Below are positions 49,593-58,200 of a stretch of 64,000 bases of DNA, in pieces. Below the pieces are notes generated by a model, which was not told the DNA's origin, did no database searches, and saw nothing but the letters and a program-made list of their open reading frames with translations. The position numbers were made by a program, and so were the translations under genes. Location: positions 4,898,001-4,962,000 of the forward strand of contig NZ_RAPS01000001.1 in NCBI RefSeq assembly GCF_003610255.1. The letters are read 5' to 3'. Source of the DNA: Streptomyces sp. TLI_171 (GTDB lineage Bacteria > Actinomycetota > Actinomycetes > Streptomycetales > Streptomycetaceae). How positions within the stretch are numbered: the stretch's first letter is position 1; each line of letters begins with the position of its first letter.

Positions 49593-50828
49593 TCAGGACA
49601 GCTGCGGCAGCACCTCCGCGCCCAGCCGGGCCACGTTGTGCAGGGTCGCCGCGGTGTCGCCGGAGCCCTCGGCGAGCAGCGCGAACCGCCGGATGCCGGT
49701 GCTCTCCGCGGTCGCCAGCAGCCGGTCCGCGCACTGCCGGGGCGTGCCCACCGCGTGCAGGTCGCAGAGCAGCTCGGTGTACGCCCGCGGGTCGCGCATC
49801 GACCGCTCCCGGCCGTCCACCGTGCGGTGCGCGCCCAGCCCGTGGGCGAAGAAGTCCGGCATCGCGCGCAGCAGACCCGCCCGGGCCGCCCCCGCCCGGT
49901 CGTCGATCTGCGCGACGCCCGCCGCGACGTGCTCCCGCTCGACCCGGGCGAGTTGCTCCTCGCCGCGCCCCGCGGCGCGCCAGGCGGCCCGGTAGGCGGC
50001 CAGCATGTCCCGCTTGTCCTCGTCGCCCGAGTGCATGCCCAGCAGCATCGGCAGGCCCCGCTCGGCGGCCGTCCGCACCCCGTTCGGGGAGGTGCAGGCC
50101 ACCACCACCGGCGGGCCCGGCACGGCGGCCCTGGCGTCCTCCTGACGCTGCCTCGGGATGACCGCCCCGGTGCCCTCCAGGCCCAGCCAGCCCGACAGGT
50201 CCTTGCGCCGGGCCGGCTCCGCGGCCCGCGGCACCACCGCCACCTCGGGGAACTCGAACTGCGGGCCCGCAGCGCCCACCCGGGAGCCGCGCAGCCAGCG
50301 CAGCAGCAGGTCCAGCCGCTCCGGGAAGCCGTGCTCGAACGCCTCCAGGCCGGTGCCGAACACCGCCAGGTCGATCCACGGCCCGCCCCGGCCCACGCCC
50401 AGCGTGAACCGGCCGCCGGAGGTCAGGTGCAGCAGCGCCGCCTGCTCGGCCAGCGCCACCGGGTGACGGGTGCTCAGCACGCTCACCGCGGTGCCCACCC
50501 CGATCCGCCTGGTCCGGCCCAGCAGCATCGCGGCCAGCGTGGCGGCGTCCGGGCAGACCCCGTACGGGACGAAGTGGTGCTCGGCCAGCCACACGGCGTC
50601 CAGGCCAGCCCGTTCGGCGGCCACGGCGGCCGAGACGGTGCGGTCCAGCGCCTCGCCGTGGGTCTGCCCGGGGAACTGCGCGGACAGCAGGAAGGCGCCG
50701 ACCCGGATCGCATCGGTGCCCGCGCCCCGGCTCGGCTCGGGGCCGGTCCGGACGGCCGGCACCACCCCGCTGCGGGCCGTCCGCGGGGCGCCGGCACGGG
50801 CCTCGGGTCGGGCGGTGGTCTTGGTCAT
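49593..50828 (-). CDS. Luciferase-like (LLM) flavin-dependent oxidoreductase
   Basis: The 411-residue protein has an F420/FMN luciferase-like TIM barrel from about 40: VGAFLLSAQFPGQTHGEALDR, AVWLAEHHFVPYG (the typical WxxEHH), GVGTAVSVLSTRHPVALAEQAALLHLTSGGRFTLGVGRGGP and FALLAEGSGD. Such enzymes oxidise or reduce small substrates with reduced flavin or F420. The N-terminal 38 residues are Thr/Arg/Pro-rich and not part of the barrel. The start is the ATG at 50828 behind GGAGGCAG; an upstream ATG lacks a ribosome site. A 13-bp palindrome lies 70 bp before the start. Confidence 0.88.
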   Translation of the reverse strand: MTKTTARPEARAGAPRTARSGVVPAVRTGPEPSRGAGTDAIRVGAFLLSAQFPGQTHGEALDRTVSAAVAAERAGLDAVWLAEHHFVPYGVCPDAATLAAMLLGRTRRIGVGTAVSVLSTRHPVALAEQAALLHLTSGGRFTLGVGRGGPWIDLAVFGTGLEAFEHGFPERLDLLLRWLRGSRVGAAGPQFEFPEVAVVPRAAEPARRKDLSGWLGLEGTGAVIPRQRQEDARAAVPGPPVVVACTSPNGVRTAAERGLPMLLGMHSGDEDKRDMLAAYRAAWRAAGRGEEQLARVEREHVAAGVAQIDDRAGAARAGLLRAMPDFFAHGLGAHRTVDGRERSMRDPRAYTELLCDLHAVGTPRQCADRLLATAESTGIRRFALLAEGSGDTAATLHNVARLGAEVLPQLS

Positions 50829-50897
50829 CGGCTGCCTCCTCGGTGCGCGCAGGGTCTGCGAGCCCCGCCGTGTCACCACGTGAGTAACCCATGTCAT

Positions 50898-50910
50898 GTG
50901 CCAATGGCAC
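50898..50910. promoter_or_regulatory. Palindrome upstream of the oxidoreductase gene
   Basis: GTGCCA-A-TGGCAC, perfect 6-bp arms. It is 70 bp before the start of the - strand gene in a 294-bp divergent region, so it could be an operator. Nearby TCAC-N3-GTGA (around 50875-50885) is a second small palindrome. Confidence 0.4.
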
Positions 50911-51122
50911 GCGGAACGCCCAATTTCCCCGAGGAAAGGGTGGATTACCGGCGATTCACCGGACCGGGCGGGTGATCCGTGCTAATGGCGCGGGAGTGGC
51001 GGATGGGGCGGCGCGTGCCCCCGGGGTACAACGCGGCGGGCCCGGTCCGGTCACTGCCTGGGACCGGACCCGCCGCGGCCCGTACCCTGGAGGCACAGCG
51101 CGCCCGATGGAGAGGTAGTCAC

Positions 51123-51437
51123 GTGTCCCCCCGCCGCAACCGGATCGACCACCCCGACGACCGCGGGAGCGCCGCGCCGATGGGCAGTTCACTGCGCCGG
51201 GTGGAGGAGTACCGGGGCGAGGACTGGGTGGTGCAGACCGTGGCCGGCACCGCCGGGCGGTTCTACCGCTGCCCCGGCTGCGACCAGGAGATCCCGCCCG
51301 GCGTCGGCCACCTGGTCGCCTGGCCCGACCACGGCGGCGGCGTCGACGACCGCCGGCACTGGCACCGGGCGTGCTGGGGAGCGCGGGAGCGCCGCGGCTC
51401 CAACATCCTGCGGGGCCGCGGCGCTCCGAAGTACTGA
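51123..51437 (+). CDS. Small zinc-finger-like protein, unknown function
   Basis: The 104-residue basic protein starts at GTG behind GGAGAGG. FYRCPGCDQEIPPGVGHLVAW (Cys50, Cys53, His63) and RRHWHRACW (His81, Cys84) could bind one zinc in a treble-clef-like site, resembling degenerate HNH modules, but the nuclease Asn/His set is not evident. Streptomyces homologues are often labelled ATP/GTP-binding, which nothing here supports. Arg-rich ends suggest nucleic-acid contact. A -10-like TACCCT lies about 35 nt upstream. Convergent with the ABC permease gene, stops 7 bp apart. Confidence 0.75.
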   Translation: MSPRRNRIDHPDDRGSAAPMGSSLRRVEEYRGEDWVVQTVAGTAGRFYRCPGCDQEIPPGVGHLVAWPDHGGGVDDRRHWHRACWGARERRGSNILRGRGAPKY

Positions 51438-51444
51438 CGGCGGC

Positions 51445-52212
51445 TCAGGCGTCCCGCTTCTTCAGCACCAGGTACCCGCAGAGCAGGGCGGCGGCCGTCC
51501 ACGCGGCGCAGATCAGCAGGCCGGTCCACGGGCCGTACGGCTGGTCGGCCGGCTGGTAGACCTGGACGGCCCGGGAGCCGGCCCAGTCCGGGAAGTAGTG
51601 CGCGACGTTCTTCACCTTCGGGACCGCCGACAGGATCGGCGAGAGCAGGAAGAAGAACGGCACCAGGATGCCCAGCGCCAGGGTCTGGTTGCGCAGCAGC
51701 ACGGTGACGCCGGCCGAGAACAGGCACAGCAGCGTCAGGTAGAAGGCCGCGCCGAACACCGCCCGCAGCACGCCCGGCTCGCCCAGCGAGGTGCGGTGCT
51801 CGCCGAGCACGGCCTGGCCGACGAAGAAGGTGACGAACGCGGTCACCAGCGCTACCGCCAGCGCGATCGCGCCGAGCACCGCGGCCTTGGCGGCCAGCAG
51901 GGTGCCGCGCTGCGGGACGGCGGCGAGCGAGACCCGGATCATGCCGCTGCTGTACTCGTTGCCGATCGCCAGCACGCCGAACACCACGATGGCCAGCTCG
52001 CCCAGCAGGATGCCGGCGAAGGCCGTGCCGGTGGCGTCGAACGGGGTGCTGGAGTCCTTGGTGAACTCGGCGAAGTTCTGCTTGGTCACCAGGGACAGCA
52101 GCGCGCCGACCACCAGGGTGACCAGGAAGGTCGCGGCGAGCGTCCAGAGGGTGGAGCGGACGCTGCGGATCTTGGTCCATTCGGACTGGGCGACGGCGGG
52201 GAAGGCGGCCAT
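51445..52212 (-). CDS. ABC-2 type transporter permease
   Basis: The 255-residue membrane protein has six hydrophobic spans. It begins with a short soluble segment AVAQSEWTKIRSVRSTLWTLAATFLVTLVVGALL, typical of ABC-2 permeases fused to no other domain. SGMIRVSLAAVPQRGTLLAAKAAV is the conserved cytoplasmic coupling region. It begins 1 bp after the stop of the ATP-binding gene, so the two are cotranscribed and translated together. The exported substrate is unknown; such pairs commonly export antibiotics, lipids or toxic compounds. Confidence 0.9.
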   Translation of the reverse strand: MAAFPAVAQSEWTKIRSVRSTLWTLAATFLVTLVVGALLSLVTKQNFAEFTKDSSTPFDATGTAFAGILLGELAIVVFGVLAIGNEYSSGMIRVSLAAVPQRGTLLAAKAAVLGAIALAVALVTAFVTFFVGQAVLGEHRTSLGEPGVLRAVFGAAFYLTLLCLFSAGVTVLLRNQTLALGILVPFFFLLSPILSAVPKVKNVAHYFPDWAGSRAVQVYQPADQPYGPWTGLLICAAWTAAALLCGYLVLKKRDA

Positions 52213-52213
52213 C

Positions 52214-53212
52214 TCAGCTCTCCTTTCCGGACTGGCGGTTGTCCCAGCCGGTGCCCCAGGCGGGCTGCTGCTGGGCGGTGGGGGCGGTGCGGGAGCCGGC
52301 GGACCCCGGGGCGCCCGCGTGGTACTCCACGGAGTCCGCGGTCATCTGCATGAACGCCTCCTCCAGCGAAGCCTGCTGGGGGCTGAGCTCGTGCAGGGTG
52401 ATGCCGTGCGCGGCGGCCAGGTCGCCGAGGAAGGCCGGATCGCCGTCCACCACCTCCCAGGCCCCGTCCGGGCCCGCCTCGGCGCTCAGGCCGGCTCCGC
52501 GCAGGGCGTCCAGCAGCTGCTCCTGGTGCGGGGTGCGCAGCCGCACCGCGGAGCGGGAGTTCTGCTTGATGAACTCGGCCATCGGCAGGTCGGCGAGCAG
52601 CCGGCCGCGGCCGATCACCACCAGGTGCTCGGCGGTCAGCGCCATCTCGCTCATCAGGTGCGAGGAGACGAACACCGTGCGGCCCTCGGCGGCCAGACCC
52701 TTCATCAGGTTCCGGATCCACAGGATGCCCTCGGGGTCGAGGCCGTTCACCGGCTCGTCGAACATCAGGGTCTGCGGGTCGGCCAGCAGGGCGGAGGCGA
52801 TGCCCAGGCGCTGGCCCATGCCGAGCGAGAAGCCGCGGGCGCGCTTCTTGGCCACCGCGGTCAGGCCGACCAGCTCCAGGACCTCGTCGACCCGGCCGCG
52901 CGGGATCCGGTTGGACTGGGCCAGCCAGAGCAGGTGGTCGTAGGCGGTGCGGCCGGGGTGCACGGCCTTCGCCTCCAGCAGGGCGCCGATCTGCCGCAGC
53001 GGGTCCTGGATCTCGGCGTAGTGCTTGCCGCCGATGGTGACCTTGCCGCTGGTCGGGTGGTCCAGGTCGAGGATCATGCGCATGGTGGTGGACTTGCCCG
53101 CGCCGTTCGGCCCGAGGAAGCCGGTCACCACGCCCTCCGGGATCCGGAAGCTCAGATCGTCAACGGCCAACTTGTCACCATAACGCTTCGTCAGGTGATG
53201 CAACTCGATCAT
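52214..53212 (-). CDS. ABC transporter ATP-binding protein
   Basis: The 332-residue ATPase has Walker A FLGPNGAGKST (about 31-41), Q loop GALLEAKA, signature FSLGMGQRLGIASALL (variant of LSGGQ) and Walker B LMFDEPVNGLDP, then H loop FVSSHLMSEM. The C-terminal 90 residues form a regulatory extension typical of drug/antibiotic export ATPases (DrrA-like), ending in a Gln/Ala/Gly tail. ATG 53212 follows AAGGAG on the - strand. A -10-like TAACCT lies near 53240. It pairs with the permease 1 bp downstream. Confidence 0.93.
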   Translation of the reverse strand: MIELHHLTKRYGDKLAVDDLSFRIPEGVVTGFLGPNGAGKSTTMRMILDLDHPTSGKVTIGGKHYAEIQDPLRQIGALLEAKAVHPGRTAYDHLLWLAQSNRIPRGRVDEVLELVGLTAVAKKRARGFSLGMGQRLGIASALLADPQTLMFDEPVNGLDPEGILWIRNLMKGLAAEGRTVFVSSHLMSEMALTAEHLVVIGRGRLLADLPMAEFIKQNSRSAVRLRTPHQEQLLDALRGAGLSAEAGPDGAWEVVDGDPAFLGDLAAAHGITLHELSPQQASLEEAFMQMTADSVEYHAGAPGSAGSRTAPTAQQQPAWGTGWDNRQSGKES

Positions 53213-53296
53213 TCACCACTCCTTGGTCTTCGGTCAGGTTAGGACAGAAAGCGGATAAATCGGACGACCGTCGACCGGGGCGTGCCCGCCGGGCCC

Positions 53297-53302
53297 TACG
53301 GT
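53297..53302 (+). promoter_or_regulatory. -10 hexamer TACGGT, leaderless promoter of the hydrolase
   Basis: TACGGT ends 6 nt before the ATG at 53309. No ribosome binding site is present. Confidence 0.45.
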
Positions 53303-53308
53303 GGAACC

Positions 53309-54100
53309 ATGACCTCGCCCAGCGCGCCGGCCGTCCGCCAGAACGGCACCGGCACCCCGCTCGTCCTGCTGCACGCCTTTCCGCTCTCCGCGCGGATGTG
53401 GGAGGCCCAAGTGGAACGGGTACCCGGCCCGGCCGGGGACGATGCCCGGGTCGTCGCACCGGACCAGCGCGGCTTCGGCGCCGCCCCGCTCGGCGAGCAG
53501 CCCCCGTCCCTGGACACCGCCGCCGACGACCTGGCCGAGCTGCTGGACGAGCTGGGCATCGAACAGGCCGTGCTCGGCGGGCTGTCCATGGGCGGCTACG
53601 TGGCGATGGCCTTCGCCCGCCGCCACCCCGAACGGCTGGCCGGGCTCGTCCTCGCCGACACCAAGGCCACCGCCGACACCGACGCCGCCCGCGCCAACCG
53701 GGAACGGATCGCCGCCGCCGTGCTGGCCGCCGGAAGCGTCGAGCTGCTGATCGAGGAGCGCACCGCGGAGAACCTGCTGGCCCCCGGCGCCGACGAGGAA
53801 CTCGCCGGCGCGGTGCGGCAGATGATCGCCGAGGCGGACCCGGCGGCGGTCGCCTGGGCGCAGCGCGCGATGGCAGCCCGCCCCGACTCGCTGGACGACC
53901 TGGCGGCGCTGGAGGTGCCCGCCGCGGTCATCGTCGGCGAACTCGACACCGTGACCCCGCTGAGCGAGGCCCGGATGATGGCCGAGGCGCTGGGCGACGC
54001 CGAACTGACGGTCATTCCGGCGGTCGGCCACCTGTCCTCGCTGGAGGCCCCGGAGACCTTCAACGCCGCCGTCCGGGCGCTGCTCAAGCGCGTCAAGTAA
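53309..54100 (+). CDS. Alpha/beta hydrolase
   Basis: The 263-residue protein has the oxyanion segment LVLLHAFPLSARMW, nucleophile elbow GGLSMGGYVAMAFA (Ser93), Asp213 in VGELDTVTP and His241 in AVGHLSSLEAP: a complete catalytic triad. It is of the 3-oxoadipate enol-lactonase/haloperoxidase-like type without a lid specific enough to name a substrate. No signal peptide. ATG 53309 fits a leaderless transcript. It is divergent from the ABC ATPase gene and ends before a bidirectional terminator shared with filP. Confidence 0.88.
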   Translation: MTSPSAPAVRQNGTGTPLVLLHAFPLSARMWEAQVERVPGPAGDDARVVAPDQRGFGAAPLGEQPPSLDTAADDLAELLDELGIEQAVLGGLSMGGYVAMAFARRHPERLAGLVLADTKATADTDAARANRERIAAAVLAAGSVELLIEERTAENLLAPGADEELAGAVRQMIAEADPAAVAWAQRAMAARPDSLDDLAALEVPAAVIVGELDTVTPLSEARMMAEALGDAELTVIPAVGHLSSLEAPETFNAAVRALLKRVK

Positions 54101-54119
54101 CGACCCGTCGCCCGATCCA

Positions 54120-54158
54120 CCGAAAGGGCCCGGAGCGTCAAGCTCCGGGCCCTTTCGG
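54120..54158. terminator. Bidirectional terminator between hydrolase and filP
   Basis: A 17-bp perfect stem, CCGAAAGGGCCCGGAGC with GCTCCGGGCCCTTTCGG, and 5-nt loop. In both directions the stem ends in an A/T stretch, so it can serve convergent genes. Confidence 0.9.
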
Positions 54159-54188
54159 ACAGTTGGACCCCAGCGGTCCGAGCGGTGA

Positions 54189-55118
54189 CTAGCGCGACTG
54201 CTGCGCCGGCACGCCCAGCGAGTCGTCGGTCGGCAGCGAGGCCGCGGCGACGGCCGCACCGGTCAGCGTGGCCAGCATCTCGCGGACGTTGGTCAGCTGC
54301 GCGTTGATCGAGTCGCGGCGGTTGGTGAGCGCCGCCAGCTCGCGCTCCGACTCGCTGCGGACCCGGTCGGCCTTCGCGTTGGCGTCGGCGACGATGTCCT
54401 CGGCCTGGCGCTGGGCCGTCTCGATGGTCTGACGGGAACGGCGCTCCGCGTCGGTGCGCAGCTTCTCCGCCTCCAGACGGAGCTGCTCGGCGCGGTGCTC
54501 GATCTCGGCGAGGCGCTTCTCCGCCTTGGCCTGACGGGCCGCCAGGTCGCGCTCGGACTGCTCCCGGCGCTTGGCCAGGTTGGTCTCGAACTCCAGGGCG
54601 GCCTGCGCGGCCTTGGTGCGGGTCTCCTCGAAGAGGGCGTCCGCCTCCTCGCGCTTGTTCTGCGCGTCCTTGTTGGCCTCGGCCCGCAGCTGCGCCGCGT
54701 CCGACTTCGCCTTGTCGACGATCCGCAGACCCTCGTCCTCCGCCTTGGCCTTGCGGTCCTTGGCGTAGTTCTCGGCCTCGGTGCGGACCTGCTGCGCGGC
54801 GGCCTCGGCCAGCTCGCGGTGCTGCTCGGCGGCGCGGTGCGCCTCGTCGCGCAGGTCCTTCGCCTCCTCCTCGGCGAGGCGGAGGATCTTCTCGACCCGG
54901 GCGCCGAGGCCGGCGTAGGAGGGCTCCGCCTCGGTGACCGCGGCCTGCGCCGTCTGGGTCTCCAGGTGGAGTTCCTCGATGCGCTTCTCCAGCGCGCTGA
55001 TCCGGGAGAGCGCGCTGTCTCGGTCGGCCACCAGCTTGGCGATCCGCTCGTCGACCTGGGCGCGCTCGTACCCACGGCGTACCAGGTCGAAGCCGTGCGG
55101 GGAGTGACTGTCGCTCAT
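54189..55118 (-). CDS. filP: Filament-forming coiled-coil protein FilP
   Basis: The 309-residue protein is almost entirely coiled coil with Glu, Ala, Arg and Gln heptads (about 20-280), after a short N-terminal SDSHSPHGFDLVRRGYERAQVDERIAKL that resembles the DivIVA-like membrane-end module. Length and sequence match Streptomyces FilP, an intermediate-filament-like protein that forms networks behind the growing tip and stiffens hyphae. It lies next to scy, as in S. coelicolor, and the two contact DivIVA. ATG 55118 is chosen because the conserved protein begins MSDSHSPHGF. The promoter region contains an inverted repeat. Confidence 0.92.
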   Translation of the reverse strand: MSDSHSPHGFDLVRRGYERAQVDERIAKLVADRDSALSRISALEKRIEELHLETQTAQAAVTEAEPSYAGLGARVEKILRLAEEEAKDLRDEAHRAAEQHRELAEAAAQQVRTEAENYAKDRKAKAEDEGLRIVDKAKSDAAQLRAEANKDAQNKREEADALFEETRTKAAQAALEFETNLAKRREQSERDLAARQAKAEKRLAEIEHRAEQLRLEAEKLRTDAERRSRQTIETAQRQAEDIVADANAKADRVRSESERELAALTNRRDSINAQLTNVREMLATLTGAAVAAASLPTDDSLGVPAQQSR

Positions 55119-55169
55119 GGGATTTCTGGGCTTCCTGTCGTCAAACCGCTGAGATGGTTGAGGGAATCC

Positions 55170-55190
55170 TGACACGGTACCGGAGTGTCA
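55170..55190. promoter_or_regulatory. Inverted repeat at the filP promoter
   Basis: TGACAC-N9-GTGTCA, with GGTACC at the centre. On the - strand a perfect -35, TTGACA (55191-55186), overlaps one arm; the -10 17 nt on is weak (GATTCC). Suggests repressor control of filP. Confidence 0.45.
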
Positions 55191-55226
55191 ACGGCGAAAC
55201 ACCGTTGGTTCGCGGACAATGTCCGC

Positions 55227-58200
55227 TCAATCGGGTGGCGCGCCCCCGGAGCGATTGCCTCCCGATCGCGGAGAGCCCACCCCGGCACCGGCCTTGGGCC
55301 CTCCGTCCTTCTTGTTTCCCCCGTTGCCGTGGGCCGACGGCGCGGGTGCCTCGAAGGCCTCCAGCGCCGACAGCACGTCCTGGACCCGAGAGATCTCGGT
55401 GTTGATGTCCTTGCGGCGGCGGACCAGTTCGTCCAACTCCCGCTGGCCCTCGTCGGTCACGCGCTTCGCCTCGGCCTTCGCCTCGGCGAGCAGCCGCTCC
55501 GCCTCCTCGGCGGCCAGCCGCAACTGCTCCTCGGCGTCCGAACCCGCCCGGCGGATCCGCTTCTCGGCTTCCTCGTCGGCACGCTTCAACCGGGACGAGG
55601 CCTCGTCGGCCGCCGCCTCCAGCTTCTCCTCGGACTCCATCTCGGCGGCCTTCAGCTTCGCCTCCGCCTTGATGATCAACGCCTCGGCGCGGGTGGTGGA
55701 GTCCGACAGCTTGTGCTCGGCCTCCTTCAGCAGCGTCTCCGCCTTGCGCACCGCGGCGATCCGCACCCGGCCCGCCTCCGCGGACGCCTCCGAGGTCAGC
55801 TCGGACGCCCGGGACTCGGCCGCGGCGATCAGTTCCGCCGCCCGCTCCTCGGCCTCCGCGACCTGGGCCTGCGCCTGCTCCTCGGCCTCGGTCAGCTGCT
55901 CCTGGGCCGCCGTCACCAGCGCGTCCACCCGCTCGCCGGCGGACTTCATCGCCTGCGCGTTCTCCTTGCGGGCCCGCTCGTGCAGCGCCTCGATCTCCGC
56001 GTCGGTCCGCTCGCGCAGCTCCTCCGCGCGCTCCCGGATCGCGGTGGAGTCCCGGCGGGCCTCCGACAGCAGGGCGTCGGCGTCCGAACGGGCCCGCTCC
56101 ACCTCGGCCTGGCCCAGCGCCTCGGCCTCCGCGCGCAGCCGCTCGGCCTCCTGACGGGCCGCCGACACCATCGCGTCGGCCTGCTCCTCGGCCGCCGTCG
56201 CGACCGCCAGCGCCTCCGCCTGGGCCTGCTCGCCGAGCTGCTCGGCGTCCGCGAACGCCTTCTCCAGCACCGACTTGGCCTGCTCGCGGGTCGCCTTGTC
56301 GTACGCCTCGGCGCCCTCCCGCAGCTCCCGGTCGAAGGACTCGGCGCGGGACCGGATGTCCCCGTCGAACTCCTCCGCCAGGGTGCGGGTGGCCAGCGCG
56401 TACTCCTCGGCGTCCGAGCGCAGCGCCGCCGCCCGCTCCTCCGCCTCGGTGAGCGCCGCCGACGCCAACTCGTCCGCCTCGGCCAGCACGCGCTGCGCCC
56501 CGGCCTCCGCCTCGGCCCGCTGCTGCTGCGCGAACTCGGCCGCGGCGGACCGCAGTTCGGCGCTCTCCCGGCCGGCGCGCTCGCGCAGCTCGCGGTCGTA
56601 CGCCTCGGCGGCCTCGCGCAGCTGGGCGCTCTCCCGCTCCGCAGCGGACCGCAGTTCGGCGATCTGTGCGGTGGCCTTCTCGTGCATGCCGGCCACCGAC
56701 TGGCGGACCTCCGCGGCCTCCTGCTCGGCCGCCGACACCAGCTCGGCGGCCCGCGCCGCGCCGTTCGCCCGCAGCTCCTCGGCCACCTGCTCGGCCTGCT
56801 CGCGCAGCTCCGCGGTCTCCCGCTCGGCGGTCGCCCGCAGCTCCCGGTCGTACGTCTCGGCGGCCTCGCGCAGCTGGGCGCTCTCCCGCTCGGCGGTGGC
56901 CCGCAGCTCGGCGGTCTCCCGGTCGGCGCGCTCGCGCAGCTCGCGGTCGTACGCCTCGGCGTCGGTGCGCAGCCGGGCCGCCTCGGTGCGGTCCGCGGCG
57001 GCCTCGGCACCCAGTGCCTCGGCGTCCGCGCGGGCGGTGGCCAGGGTCTGCTCGGCCTTGGTGCGCAGCCGCTCGGCGTCGGCCGCGGCGGCCTCCCGGA
57101 CCGCTTCGGCCTCGCCGTCCGCCGCCGCCCGGATCGCGGCGGCCTCGGCCAGTTGCTCGGCGGTCCGCGCCTGGTCGCGCTCCAGGTCGGCGCGGGCGGC
57201 CTCGCGGGCCTCCGCGGCCTCGGTGCGCAGCGCCTGCGCGGCGGCCTCGGCCTGCTCGGCGACCTCGCGGGCGGCCTCCTCGGCCTCGGCCAGCACCGCA
57301 CGGCCGGTCTCCTCGGCCTGCGCGCGGTGCTGCTCGGCCCACTGCGCGGCCTCGGCCCGCAGCGCCTCGGCGGCGGCGTCGGCCTCGGCGCGGACGGTGT
57401 CCGCGGCGGCCGCGGCCAGCTCGCGCAGCTCGGCGCCCTCGCGTTCGGCGGCGGCCAGCTGCTCCTCGGCGGCGGCCTGCGCGGCCGCCAGCGTCTCCTC
57501 GCGGGCCCGCTCGGCGGCGGCGGTCAGCTTCTCGCCCTCGGACCGGGCCCGGGACAGCGTCTGCTCGGCCCGGCCCTGCACCGCGGCGGCCTGCTCGCGG
57601 GTCTCGGTGAGCAGCCGCTCGACCTCCTCGGCGGCGCCCGAGCGCAGCGCGTCGGCGTCGGCCTTGGCGGTGGTGAGCAGTTCCTCGGCCTGCTTCGCGG
57701 ACTCCTCGACCTGCACGGCGGCCTGCCGGCGGGCCTCGGCCCGGACCCGCTCGGCCTCCGCCTCGGCGGCGGAGCGCTGCTCCTCGGCCTGCTCGCGGGC
57801 CTGGGCGGCCTCGCGCTGCATCCGCTCCAGCTGCTCGCGGATCGAGGCGGCGTCCTCCATCGCGGCGTTCTGCGCCTGCTCGACGGCCTCCCGGGCCTGC
57901 TCCAGCAGGGTGTGCGCCTCGGACTTGGCGTGCTCGACCAGCCGTTCGGCCTCGGCGGCGGCCTCGCCGCGGGTGGACTCGGCGTCCGCTCCGGCCCGGC
58001 TCAGCACCTCCTCGGCCTGCTTGGCGGCGCGCGCCATCCGCATCGCGGCGTCCTTGGCACCCTCGGAGCGGCCGGCCTCCTCGGCCTCGGCGCGCAGCCG
58101 CGCGGCCTCCGCGGCGGCGGCCTCCCGCAGCTCGGCGGCCTCCCGCTCGGCGGCGGCCCGGCGTTCGGCGATCTCCGCCTCGGCCTCGGCGCGCAGCTGG

